Source: an uncultured Lachnospiraceae bacterium (GTDB lineage Bacteria > Bacillota > Clostridia > Lachnospirales > Lachnospiraceae). From it: DNA of 5,140 bases. Numbering within the stretch: the stretch's first letter is position 1; each line of letters opens with the position of its first letter. The position numbers were made by a program, and so were the translations under genes. The DNA lies in the NCBI GenBank assembly GCA_946566415.1, contig CAMNWW010000182.1, positions 1 to 5,140 on the forward strand, read 5' to 3'. The notes beneath the pieces were generated by a model. It saw nothing but the letters and a program-made list of their open reading frames with translations. It was not told where the DNA came from and searched no databases. Positions 1-4,051 of the stretch are shown one piece after another.

Positions 1-81
1 GGGCGAAAGCCCGTGAACGAGGAAGCCGAAGGCTTGCGAATTCGGCACGGCGAGCTGGAGGGCGAAAGCCCCCTTGCGGGG
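1..81. repeat. GC-rich palindromic repeat cluster upstream of the sortase
   Basis: The 12-mer GGGCGAAAGCCC occurs twice, at 1-12 and 60-71. Each copy is a perfect 4-bp stem closed by a GAAA (GNRA-type) loop. Between them lies AAGCC-GAA-GGCTT (23-35), and immediately after the second copy comes CCCC-TTGC-GGGG (70-81). GCCGAA (25-30) can alternatively pair with TTCGGC (41-46). This density of small hairpins in about 80 bases is unlike the coding DNA that follows. The word at 12-27 resembles the reverse complement of 3920-3934, so this may be one copy of a dispersed repeat family. The left end is cut by the window, so its full extent is unknown. Confidence 0.6.
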
Positions 82-108
82 TGGAGTAAGGGAAAGACAA
101 ATATGTAA
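1..108 (+). other. Open frame of an uncertain upstream gene (3' end only)
   Basis: Frame 1 is open from the window edge to a TAA at 106-108 (35 codons). The TAA overlaps the sortase ribosome site. The predicted peptide (GRKPVNEEAEGLRIR...) is simply a translation of the palindromic repeats and shows no domain I recognise. It could be the C-terminal tail of an upstream gene that has taken up repeat DNA, or chance openness in GC-rich sequence. Frame 3 is also open, to a TAA at 87-89, which weakens the case. Confidence 0.2.
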
Positions 109-120
109 GGAGTATGGACG

Positions 121-930
121 ATGGGCAGACGAGAAGAGGAGACTCACCGGAGTATGAGACGGAGAAGAAGACGGCGAAAAAAATCGACGGCGGGGCGGGT
201 GATCAGCGCGGTCATCATGCTGATAGCGTTGGGTGTGTTTGTATTTTCCGCGTTCCGGCTTTATGATATTTATACGGGATATAAAGACGGTGAAGATGAA
301 TATGAGGACCTTGTGGAGATTGCTGTAAGCGAGGGCGGCGGGGAAGGAGAGGACAACAGGTTCCGGGTAGACTTCGACGCGCTTCGTGAGATTAACCCAG
401 ACGTGGTGGCGTGGCTGCGTTTTGAGGAGCCTTCGGTCATCAATTACCCGGTGGTACAGGGCGAGGATAATGATAAATACCTGGAGGTCACGTTCAAAGG
501 ATATGAGAATACGGTAGGGACGCTGTTTGTCAACGTGGACAATCATCCGGATTTTAACGATAGGAATACGATTATTTACGGACATCATATGAATAACGGA
601 ACAATGTTCAACACATTAGAGGATTACCAGGAAAAAGCATTGTGGGAAGAGCGTCCGTATTTTTACGTTTATACGCCGGATGGAATGGAGCATAAGTACC
701 ATATTTTTGCAGCCGGGGTGGTAGGGGATACTTCGGAAGCTTATACATACCAGTTTGCGGACGATGAATCTTTCCAGTCCTTCCTTAATTTTTCAAAGTC
801 ATCCAGTTATTATGATACCGGGATCATGCCGGCGATGACGGATAAGATTGTGACGCTCTCGACATGTACGAAAGCATCGAACAGCGACCGTATGATCGTC
901 CAGGGAGTGGAGATAGAAGTGAATCCATAA
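121..930 (+). CDS. srtB: Class B sortase (membrane-anchored cysteine transpeptidase)
   Basis: Sortases cleave a C-terminal sorting motif of secreted proteins and link them to peptidoglycan or to pilin subunits on the outer face of the membrane. The 269-residue protein has a very basic N-terminus (RRRRRRRKK, residues 13-21), one membrane segment (about 26-46), an acidic linker (about 55-80) and a sortase domain (about 82-266). Catalytic residues are visible: His155 in IIYGHHM, Cys249 in TLSTCT and Arg257 in SDRMIVQG. The long segment between the His and Cys motifs and the NPDVVAWL/INYPVVQ blocks are typical of class B. ATG 121 is chosen because AAGGAG (107-112) lies 8 nt upstream. The DUF951 gene starts 13 nt after its stop, so the two are probably co-transcribed. 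No substrate with an NPQTN-like or LPXTG-like motif lies in the window. The subclass is fairly sure; the substrate is unknown. Confidence 0.93.
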   Translation: MGRREEETHRSMRRRRRRRKKSTAGRVISAVIMLIALGVFVFSAFRLYDIYTGYKDGEDEYEDLVEIAVSEGGGEGEDNRFRVDFDALREINPDVVAWLRFEEPSVINYPVVQGEDNDKYLEVTFKGYENTVGTLFVNVDNHPDFNDRNTIIYGHHMNNGTMFNTLEDYQEKALWEERPYFYVYTPDGMEHKYHIFAAGVVGDTSEAYTYQFADDESFQSFLNFSKSSSYYDTGIMPAMTDKIVTLSTCTKASNSDRMIVQGVEIEVNP

Positions 931-943
931 GGAGATGAGTGTT

Positions 944-1138
944 ATGCCGCTTAATGCAGTATTCGAGGTGGGGGACACCGTTGTTATGAAAAAGCCGCAT
1001 CCATGCGGCAGCAAAGAGTGGGAGATCCTGCGCGTGGGGGCGGATTTCCGCCTGAAATGTCTTGGATGCGGGCATCAGGTTATGGTGCCTCGGAAAATGG
1101 TGGAGAAAAAAGCCAGGGAAATCCGAAAAAATGCTTGA
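944..1138 (+). CDS. DUF951 family small protein
   Basis: This 64-residue protein of unknown function matches the DUF951 pattern by eye: VGDTVVMKKPHPCGS (residues 9-23), a conserved W26, RVGADFRLKCLGCG (30-43) and VMVPR (46-50). Cys21, Cys39 and Cys42 (the latter pair as CxxC) could contribute to a metal site, which is inference. Small proteins of this family are widespread in Firmicutes and often sit next to rpsF, as here. The start is ATG 944 rather than ATG 935: AAGGAG at 929-934 directly abuts 935 but is 9 nt from 944. That ribosome site overlaps the sortase stop codon, suggesting coupled expression. The TGA stop (1136-1138) lies inside the -35 box of the rpsF promoter. No function can be assigned from sequence. 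Confidence 0.88.
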   Translation: MPLNAVFEVGDTVVMKKPHPCGSKEWEILRVGADFRLKCLGCGHQVMVPRKMVEKKAREIRKNA

Positions 1139-1163
1139 AACAAACGATTCTTTATGCTATGAT
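1135..1163 (+). promoter_or_regulatory. Sigma-A type promoter of the rpsF-ssb-rpsR operon
   Basis: TTGAAA (1135-1140), a 17-nt spacer and TATGAT (1158-1163) form a near-consensus housekeeping promoter. The TG at 1155-1156 gives an extended -10 (TGCTATGAT). Transcription should start near 1170, leaving a leader of about 68 nt. The -35 box overlaps the DUF951 stop codon. With no terminator before it, read-through from the sortase unit could add to rpsF expression. Confidence 0.8.
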
Positions 1164-1190
1164 ACGAAATTGTGATATACTATTTTCCTT

Positions 1191-1212
1191 GCTCCCGGCA
1201 CAGCCCGGGGGC
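1191..1212 (+). promoter_or_regulatory. rpsF leader hairpin, candidate S6:S18 autoregulatory site
   Basis: GCTCCCGG (1191-1198) pairs with CCGGGGGC (1205-1212) in an 8-bp stem with one G-U pair, closed by a 6-nt loop CACAGC. It sits in the rpsF leader 10 nt before the AAGGAGGT ribosome site. Leaders of rpsF operons in many bacteria carry a hairpin bound by the S6:S18 complex, with a conserved CCG element; a CCG is present here. Position fits, but I cannot confirm the full consensus. No U-tract follows, so it is not a terminator. Confidence 0.45.
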
Positions 1213-1237
1213 CAGAGACCATAAGGAGGTGCAGGAC

Positions 1238-1525
1238 ATGAACAAGTATGAATTAGCAGTTGTTATCAGCGCAAAGCTCGAAGACGACGCCAGGGCAGAA
1301 GTGCTTGAGAAGGTAAAAGCGCTTGTAGAACGTTTCGGCGGAACCATTACTGAGGTTGACGAGTGGGGCAAGAGAAGACTGGCTTACGAGATTCAGAAGA
1401 TGAAAGAAGCCTATTACTATTTTGTCCGTTTCGAGTCTGATGCGGCGGCGCCGGGCGAGATCGAGCAGAGAATCCGCATCATGGACGGCGTGATTCGTTA
1501 TTTATGCGTGAAACAGGAAGCTTAG
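1238..1525 (+). CDS. rpsF: 30S ribosomal protein S6
   Basis: S6 is a primary-assembly protein of the 30S platform that binds 16S rRNA as a heterodimer with S18, encoded two genes downstream. The 95-residue product has the usual bacterial length and fold pattern: first strand MNKYELAVVISAKL, then a helix, then the S6 hallmark WGKRRLAYEI (residues 43-52) and KEAYYYFVRFE (56-66). ATG 1238 is fixed by a perfect AAGGAGGT (1223-1230) with a 7-nt spacer; the upstream in-frame ATG at 1172 has no such site and lies at about the predicted transcription start. ssb begins 13 nt after the stop. Expression probably comes from the promoter at 1135-1163 and may be feedback-controlled through the leader hairpin. 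The assignment is secure. Confidence 0.97.
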   Translation: MNKYELAVVISAKLEDDARAEVLEKVKALVERFGGTITEVDEWGKRRLAYEIQKMKEAYYYFVRFESDAAAPGEIEQRIRIMDGVIRYLCVKQEA

Positions 1526-1538
1526 AAAGAGGAAGCGA

Positions 1539-1985
1539 ATGAATAAAGTTATATTAATGGGACGTCTGACAAGAGATCCGGAAGTAAGATATTCGCAGGG
1601 CGAGAATGCACTCGCTATTGCGAGATATACATTGGCGGTGGACCGCAGATTCAAGCGTGAAGGAGAACAGACCGCAGATTTTATCAACTGCGTGGTTTTC
1701 GGGAAGAGCGCAGAATTTACGGAGCGCTATTTCCGCCAGGGGATGCGTGTGACAATAAGCGGACGCATCCAGACAGGAAGCTATACCAACAGGGACGGTG
1801 TGAAGGTCTATACGACGGAAGTCGTAGTCGAGGAGCAGGAGTTTGCCGAGAGCAAGAATGCGTCGGGCGGCTCCGGCGGGCAGTCACAGCCATATCGTCA
1901 GACGGCTCCGGCGCCGAGTGCAGATGCCGGCGACGGCTTCATGAATATTCCGGACGGAATTGATGAAGAGCTGCCATTCAATTAG
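1539..1985 (+). CDS. ssb: Single-stranded DNA-binding protein
   Basis: SSB coats single-stranded DNA during replication, recombination and repair and recruits partner proteins through its C-terminal tip. The 148-residue protein has an N-terminal OB fold (about 1-105; MNKVILMGRLTRDPEVRY at the start, then FINCVVFGKSAEFTERYFRQGMRV and the TTEVVVEEQEF strand), a flexible Gly/Ser/Gln/Pro-rich linker (about 106-135) and an acidic tip DEELPFN (142-148). The tip carries one Asn beyond the usual terminal Pro-Phe. AGAGGA (1528-1533) supports ATG 1539. Its place between rpsF and rpsR is the classic bacterial arrangement and makes it the housekeeping SSB rather than a phage or plasmid copy. The assignment is secure. 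Confidence 0.96.
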   Translation: MNKVILMGRLTRDPEVRYSQGENALAIARYTLAVDRRFKREGEQTADFINCVVFGKSAEFTERYFRQGMRVTISGRIQTGSYTNRDGVKVYTTEVVVEEQEFAESKNASGGSGGQSQPYRQTAPAPSADAGDGFMNIPDGIDEELPFN

Positions 1986-2026
1986 GCAGTAAGGCGCCAG
2001 ATCAAGTTGAGAAGGAGGTAGCTGAG

Positions 2027-2290
2027 GTGGCATTTGAAAAGGGAAACAGGCCGGATTCTCCGATGAAGAGAAGGGGCGGACGCAGAAGGAAAAAGGTTTG
2101 TGTATTCTGCGGAAAAGAGAACAATGAAATCGATTATAAAGATGTAGCGAAGCTTAAGAAATATGTTTCTGAGAGAGGAAAGATTCTTCCGAGAAGAATC
2201 ACCGGCAACTGTGCGAAGCATCAGAGAGCTTTGACTGTTGCAATTAAAAGAGCAAGACATATTGCTTTAATGCCGTACGTCCAAGATTAA
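2027..2290 (+). CDS. rpsR: 30S ribosomal protein S18 (Cys-containing form)
   Basis: S18 pairs with S6 on the 30S platform. The 87-residue product has a basic N-terminal tail (KRRGGRRRKK, 14-23), CVFC (Cys25, Cys28), the core YKDVAKLKKYVSERGKILPRR, and GNCAKH (Cys62, His65), ending RARHIALMPYV. The CxxC plus CxxH set is consistent with a zinc-binding (C+) S18, which is inferred from residue spacing. The start is GTG 2027: AAGGAGGT (2012-2019) lies 7 nt upstream and translation gives the expected short N-terminus. It is 41 nt after ssb and is the last gene of the operon; a terminator follows within 20 nt. rplI does not follow, unlike in enterobacteria. Confidence 0.96.
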   Translation: MAFEKGNRPDSPMKRRGGRRRKKVCVFCGKENNEIDYKDVAKLKKYVSERGKILPRRITGNCAKHQRALTVAIKRARHIALMPYVQD

Positions 2291-2306
2291 TTCGGGTAAG
2301 TGAGAG

Positions 2307-2337
2307 ACCGTCACTGCATCGCGCAGTGGCGGTTTTT
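2307..2337 (+). terminator. Rho-independent terminator after rpsR
   Basis: ACCGTCACTGC (2307-2317) pairs with GCAGTGGCGGT (2323-2333) in an 11-bp stem with a single G-U pair and a 5-nt loop ATCGC. It is followed by a T-run at 2333-2337. It lies 16 nt after the rpsR stop and should end the rpsF-ssb-rpsR transcript. Confidence 0.9.
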
Positions 2338-2348
2338 GTAAAACAAAA

Positions 2349-2541
2349 GTTACGATTCACAGTCGCGTAAAATTAGAAGAAGGCTTCGTTAAGCTTGCTT
2401 ATAAGAAGCCGACTGATAATTTTGGCGCGGCTGGAAGCAGTCACTCCATCCACATGAGCAGAATAGGAGCTGCGAAGCAGCGGCAGACAGCTTTGCTGGC
2501 TGATTCTGCGAATGCGGATAGGAGTTACTGTGAATCGTAAC
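2349..2541. repeat. 193-bp MITE-like element with perfect 15-bp terminal inverted repeats
   Basis: GTTACGATTCACAGT (2349-2363) is exactly reverse-complemented at 2527-2541. The interior folds into two arms. Arm 1 pairs 2364-2375 with 2417-2429 (CGCG and AAAATTA blocks, one G-U, one bulged G) and contains GGCTTC/GAAGCC (2382-2387, 2405-2410). Arm 2 pairs 2443-2451 with 2516-2525 (one bulged A), then GCAGAAT (2458-2464) with ATTCTGC (2503-2509), and ends in two mini-hairpins, GCTGC-GAA-GCAGC (2469-2481) and CAGC-TTT-GCTG (2488-2498). The whole is a three-way junction. There is no credible gene inside, and no clear target duplication flanks it. It could be a non-autonomous transposable repeat or a structured RNA; I do not recognise a named family. 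Confidence 0.7.
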
Positions 2542-2608
2542 AAGAGTAACAAGAGTAACAAGGGTAACAAAAGCAACAAAAGTAATAAAAGCATCAAAAG
2601 CAGCACAA
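2537..2608 (+). repeat. Eight decaying 9-bp tandem units (GTAACAAGA type)
   Basis: The 9-nt units run GTAACAAGA twice, then GTAACAAGG, GTAACAAAA, GCAACAAAA, GTAATAAAA, GCATCAAAA and GCAGCACAA. The first unit starts inside the right terminal repeat of the 193-bp element (the GTAAC of CGTAAC). Units diverge steadily with distance from it, as expected for old replication-slippage expansion. The array fills the leader of the nucleotidyltransferase gene and ends 27 nt before its start. Confidence 0.75.
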
Positions 2609-2635
2609 AATGATAAAACGAAGGGAGAAATCACT

Positions 2636-3562
2636 ATGAAAAAACCAGTGTTGGTAATTATGGCAGCGGGAATGGGTAGTCGTTACGGCGGTCTTAAACA
2701 GATCGATCCAGTGGATGGACAGGGGCATATCATTATGGATTTTTCCCTGTATGATGCTAAAAAAGCAGGATTTGAGAAAGTGATCTTCATTATTAAGAGG
2801 GAAAATGAGGCCAGTTTCCGTGAAGCGGTGGGAGAGCGTATCTCGAAATTTATGCAGGTGGAGTATGTTTTCCAGGAAATTACGAATATCCCAGAAGGAT
2901 TTGAAGTACCCGAAGGGCGTGAGAAACCTTGGGGGACGGCGCATGCGGTGCTGAGCTGTATTGATGTGATAAACGGCCCGTTCGTGGTCATCAATGCAGA
3001 CGACTATTACGGGAAAAGCGCTTTCCGCCAGATATATGTCCATCTCATGATGAATGAAGACGATGAGAAATATCGTTACGCAATGATGGGATACCGTTTG
3101 GAAAATACTGTGACAGATAATGGGCATGTGGCGCGTGGGATCTGCGATACCAATGAGAAGGGTGAACTGATCCGGATTACGGAGCGGACCCGGGTGGAGA
3201 AACGCGGCGGCGGGATTGCATACTCGGAGGATGAAGGGAAGACTTGGACGCCGGTAGATGGAGAAAGCCTGGTGTCTATGAATATGTGGGGATTTACCAG
3301 AAGCATTCTGGATGAGATAAAAGCAGGATTTCCGGCGTTTCTTGAAAAAGGACTGCGGGAAAACCCGATGAAGTGCGAGTATTACCTGCCCGAGGTTGTG
3401 AGCAGGCTCCTGGAGGAAGGGCGCGCGTCAGTTTCAGTCCTTGCCATAGGCGATAAATGGTACGGCGTGACTTACAAAGAGGACAAACCGGTGGTAGAGG
3501 CGGCTATTCGGAAGATGAAAAAGGATGGAATTTATCCTGAGAAACTGTGGGAAGAAGCGTAA
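2636..3562 (+). CDS. Sugar-nucleotide-type nucleotidyltransferase (NTP_transferase family)
   Basis: Enzymes of this fold condense an NTP with a sugar-1-phosphate or related phosphate to give an NDP-activated product; the substrate here is unknown. The 308-residue protein opens with the nucleotide-binding signature MAAGMGSRYGGLKQ (residues 9-22; Gly12, Gly14, Arg16, Lys21). It continues with KPWGTAHAV (97-105), the metal/substrate motif NADDYYG (120-126), EYYLPEVV (248-255) and DKWYGVTYKED (273-283). It appears full length. ATG 2636 follows GGGAGA (2623-2628) at a normal distance. I see no clear promoter in its leader, which consists of the 193-bp element and the 9-bp repeats. galE lies downstream beyond a 489-bp repeat-rich gap. 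A sugar-nucleotide role for surface glycans is plausible; phosphocholine-type or other activated products cannot be excluded. Confidence 0.85.
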   Translation: MKKPVLVIMAAGMGSRYGGLKQIDPVDGQGHIIMDFSLYDAKKAGFEKVIFIIKRENEASFREAVGERISKFMQVEYVFQEITNIPEGFEVPEGREKPWGTAHAVLSCIDVINGPFVVINADDYYGKSAFRQIYVHLMMNEDDEKYRYAMMGYRLENTVTDNGHVARGICDTNEKGELIRITERTRVEKRGGGIAYSEDEGKTWTPVDGESLVSMNMWGFTRSILDEIKAGFPAFLEKGLRENPMKCEYYLPEVVSRLLEEGRASVSVLAIGDKWYGVTYKEDKPVVEAAIRKMKKDGIYPEKLWEEA

Positions 3563-3570
3563 GACAAAGA

Positions 3571-3604
3571 GGTTTAGTAAAACAGATAGAAAATTTACTA
3601 AACC
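3571..3604. repeat. Perfect 11-bp inverted repeat just after the nucleotidyltransferase
   Basis: GGTTTAGTAAA (3571-3581) pairs perfectly with TTTACTAAACC (3594-3604) around a 12-nt loop. After one mismatch, three more pairs (3567-3569 with 3606-3608) extend the stem. It begins 8 nt after the stop codon, where a terminator would be expected, but the 3' side reads CCCTTCCTATATTT without a proper T-run. It is therefore at best a weak terminator, or the outer part of the repeat region that follows. Confidence 0.6.
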
Positions 3605-3606
3605 CC

Positions 3607-3635
3607 TTCCTATATTTACGTAAATATGTTATGAT
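3607..3635 (+). promoter_or_regulatory. Possible extended -10 promoter for galE (long leader)
   Basis: TATGAT (3630-3635) is preceded by TG at 3627-3628, an extended -10. A poor -35 (TTCCTA, 3607-3612) lies 17 nt upstream. Transcription would begin near 3642, giving a leader of about 410 nt before galE containing all the hairpins described below. No better promoter is visible closer to galE: TATTAT at 4004-4009 has no matching -35. Confidence 0.4.
3612..3627. promoter_or_regulatory. Perfect 16-bp palindrome in the promoter spacer (candidate operator)
   Basis: ATATTTACGTAAATAT is a perfect dyad with no central gap. It lies between the proposed -35 and -10 elements, the position of many repressor operators. 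No regulator gene is visible nearby. The sequence is AT-rich, so it may instead be part of the adjacent repeat structure. Confidence 0.4.
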
Positions 3636-3648
3636 GTTAGGGTCAAAA

Positions 3649-3817
3649 GATGCCTTACGGATTGTTCCGCGCTTTGCGCTTCCACAATCCTGCCCAATAT
3701 TCGGATATCGTGGAGCTTACGCCCCACTTTTATCCTCATATCGGGGCGGGTTCCAAGGTCATTCATCCACCCTCGTGCAAGCACGATGTAGATGAATGAC
3801 CTTGGAACCCTGGCATC
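3649..3817. repeat. Structured module A: three hairpins closed by GATGCC/GGCATC
   Basis: GATGCC (3649-3654) can pair with GGCATC (3812-3817) to enclose three arms. The first is GGATTGT/ACAATCC (3659-3665, 3684-3690) around GCGC-TTT-GCGC. The second is GGATA/TATCC (3703-3707, 3731-3735) around GTGGAGC-TTAC-GCCCCAC with one A-C mismatch. The third is the 20-bp inverted repeat at 3748-3810. The result is a four-way junction of about 169 nt. It has no credible coding content. It could be a leader or free RNA, or a folded transposable repeat. Confidence 0.6.
3748..3810. repeat. Perfect 20-bp inverted repeat with a nested hairpin loop
   Basis: The 20 bases at 3748-3767 (starting GGGTTCCAAGG) are exactly reverse-complemented at 3791-3810. 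The 23-nt loop itself contains TCGTGC-AA-GCACGA (3773-3786). This is the longest perfect inverted repeat I found in the window and contains no G-U pairs. Confidence 0.85.
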
Positions 3818-3818
3818 G

Positions 3819-4008
3819 TATTATGAGTTACCCGACAAATGAGTCCACCGTCGATTTTTCCGTGCTTTGCACAAAATCGACGAAAACATTCGCAATTCGC
3901 TCATTTTTCTGCGAAAAATGGCTTCTTGTTCATGTTTTAGCGGGACCCATAGACATAAAATACATGTAAGCATGTATTTTATGTCCATTTGTCCCTTGGC
4001 TCATATTA
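3819..4008. repeat. Structured module B with imperfect 23-bp terminal inverted repeats
   Basis: TATTATGAG + 6 nt + GACAAATG (3819-3841) matches the reverse complement of 3986-4008 (CATTTGTC + 6 nt + CTCATATTA). The outer 9 bp match at 8 positions, the inner 8 bp perfectly, and the 6-nt centre hardly at all. Inside are CGTCGATTTT/AAAATCGACG (3849-3858, 3873-3882) around GTGC-TTT-GCAC; AAAACAT/ATGTTTT (3883-3889, 3932-3938) enclosing CATTTTT-CTGCG-AAAAATG (3902-3920); and the 15-bp hairpin at 3952-3985. GGGAC/GTCCC (3942-3946, 3991-3995) is an alternative closing stem. At 190 bp it is close in size and plan to the 193-bp element upstream. Confidence 0.6.
3952..3985. repeat. Perfect 15-bp hairpin upstream of galE
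   Basis: GACATAAAATACATG (3952-3966) and CATGTATTTTATGTC (3971-3985) pair perfectly around a 4-nt loop TAAG. No T-run follows (CATTTGTCCC), so it is not a standard terminator. It ends 51 nt before the galE ribosome site. Confidence 0.8.
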
Positions 4009-4051
4009 TAAAACAGGAACAGTGGAAAAATTCTGCAAGGAGGAGAATAAT

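Noticed and set aside
38..48. GAATTCGGCAC resembles the start of a common EcoRI cDNA-cloning adaptor.
   Set aside because: The match breaks after GGCAC, and the bases form part of a native palindromic repeat (GCCGAA/TTCGGC) with a related copy at 3890-3934, so vector contamination is unlikely.
935..943. ATG 935 as the DUF951 start (three extra residues).
   Set aside because: AAGGAG directly abuts it with no spacer; ATG 944 has a 9-nt spacer and gives the expected N-terminus.
1176..1181. Second -10-like box TATACT upstream of rpsF.
   Set aside because: No acceptable -35 at 16-18 nt; the promoter at 1135-1163 is far better.
1172..1237. 22-codon N-terminal extension of rpsF.
   Set aside because: It starts at about the predicted transcription start and spans the leader hairpin; S6 normally begins at MNKYE, which has a perfect ribosome site.
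2395..2420. TTGCTT...GATAAT as a promoter inside the 193-bp element.
   Set aside because: The spacer is only 14 nt and the bases are part of paired arms.
2512..2613. Small frame of 33 codons with an Asn-Lys-Ser repeat.
   Set aside because: No ribosome site, and the peptide is just the 9-bp tandem repeat read in one frame, with its start inside the structured element.
3547..3795. 82-codon open frame starting GTG within the end of the nucleotidyltransferase gene.
   Set aside because: No ribosome site, overlaps a real gene, and runs through the inverted repeats with no recognisable protein features.
3571..4008. CRISPR array.
   Set aside because: The palindromes differ from one another and are not evenly spaced repeats separated by unique spacers; no cas genes are present.
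4004..4009. TATTAT as a galE -10 box.
   Set aside because: No TTGACA-like hexamer at 16-18 nt upstream; the region there is the 15-bp hairpin.
3989..4051. 21-codon N-terminal extension of galE.
   Set aside because: The Rossmann motif must start near MAILVTGGAGFIG; ATG 4052 has AAGGAGG at 8 nt and the extension lies in module B.
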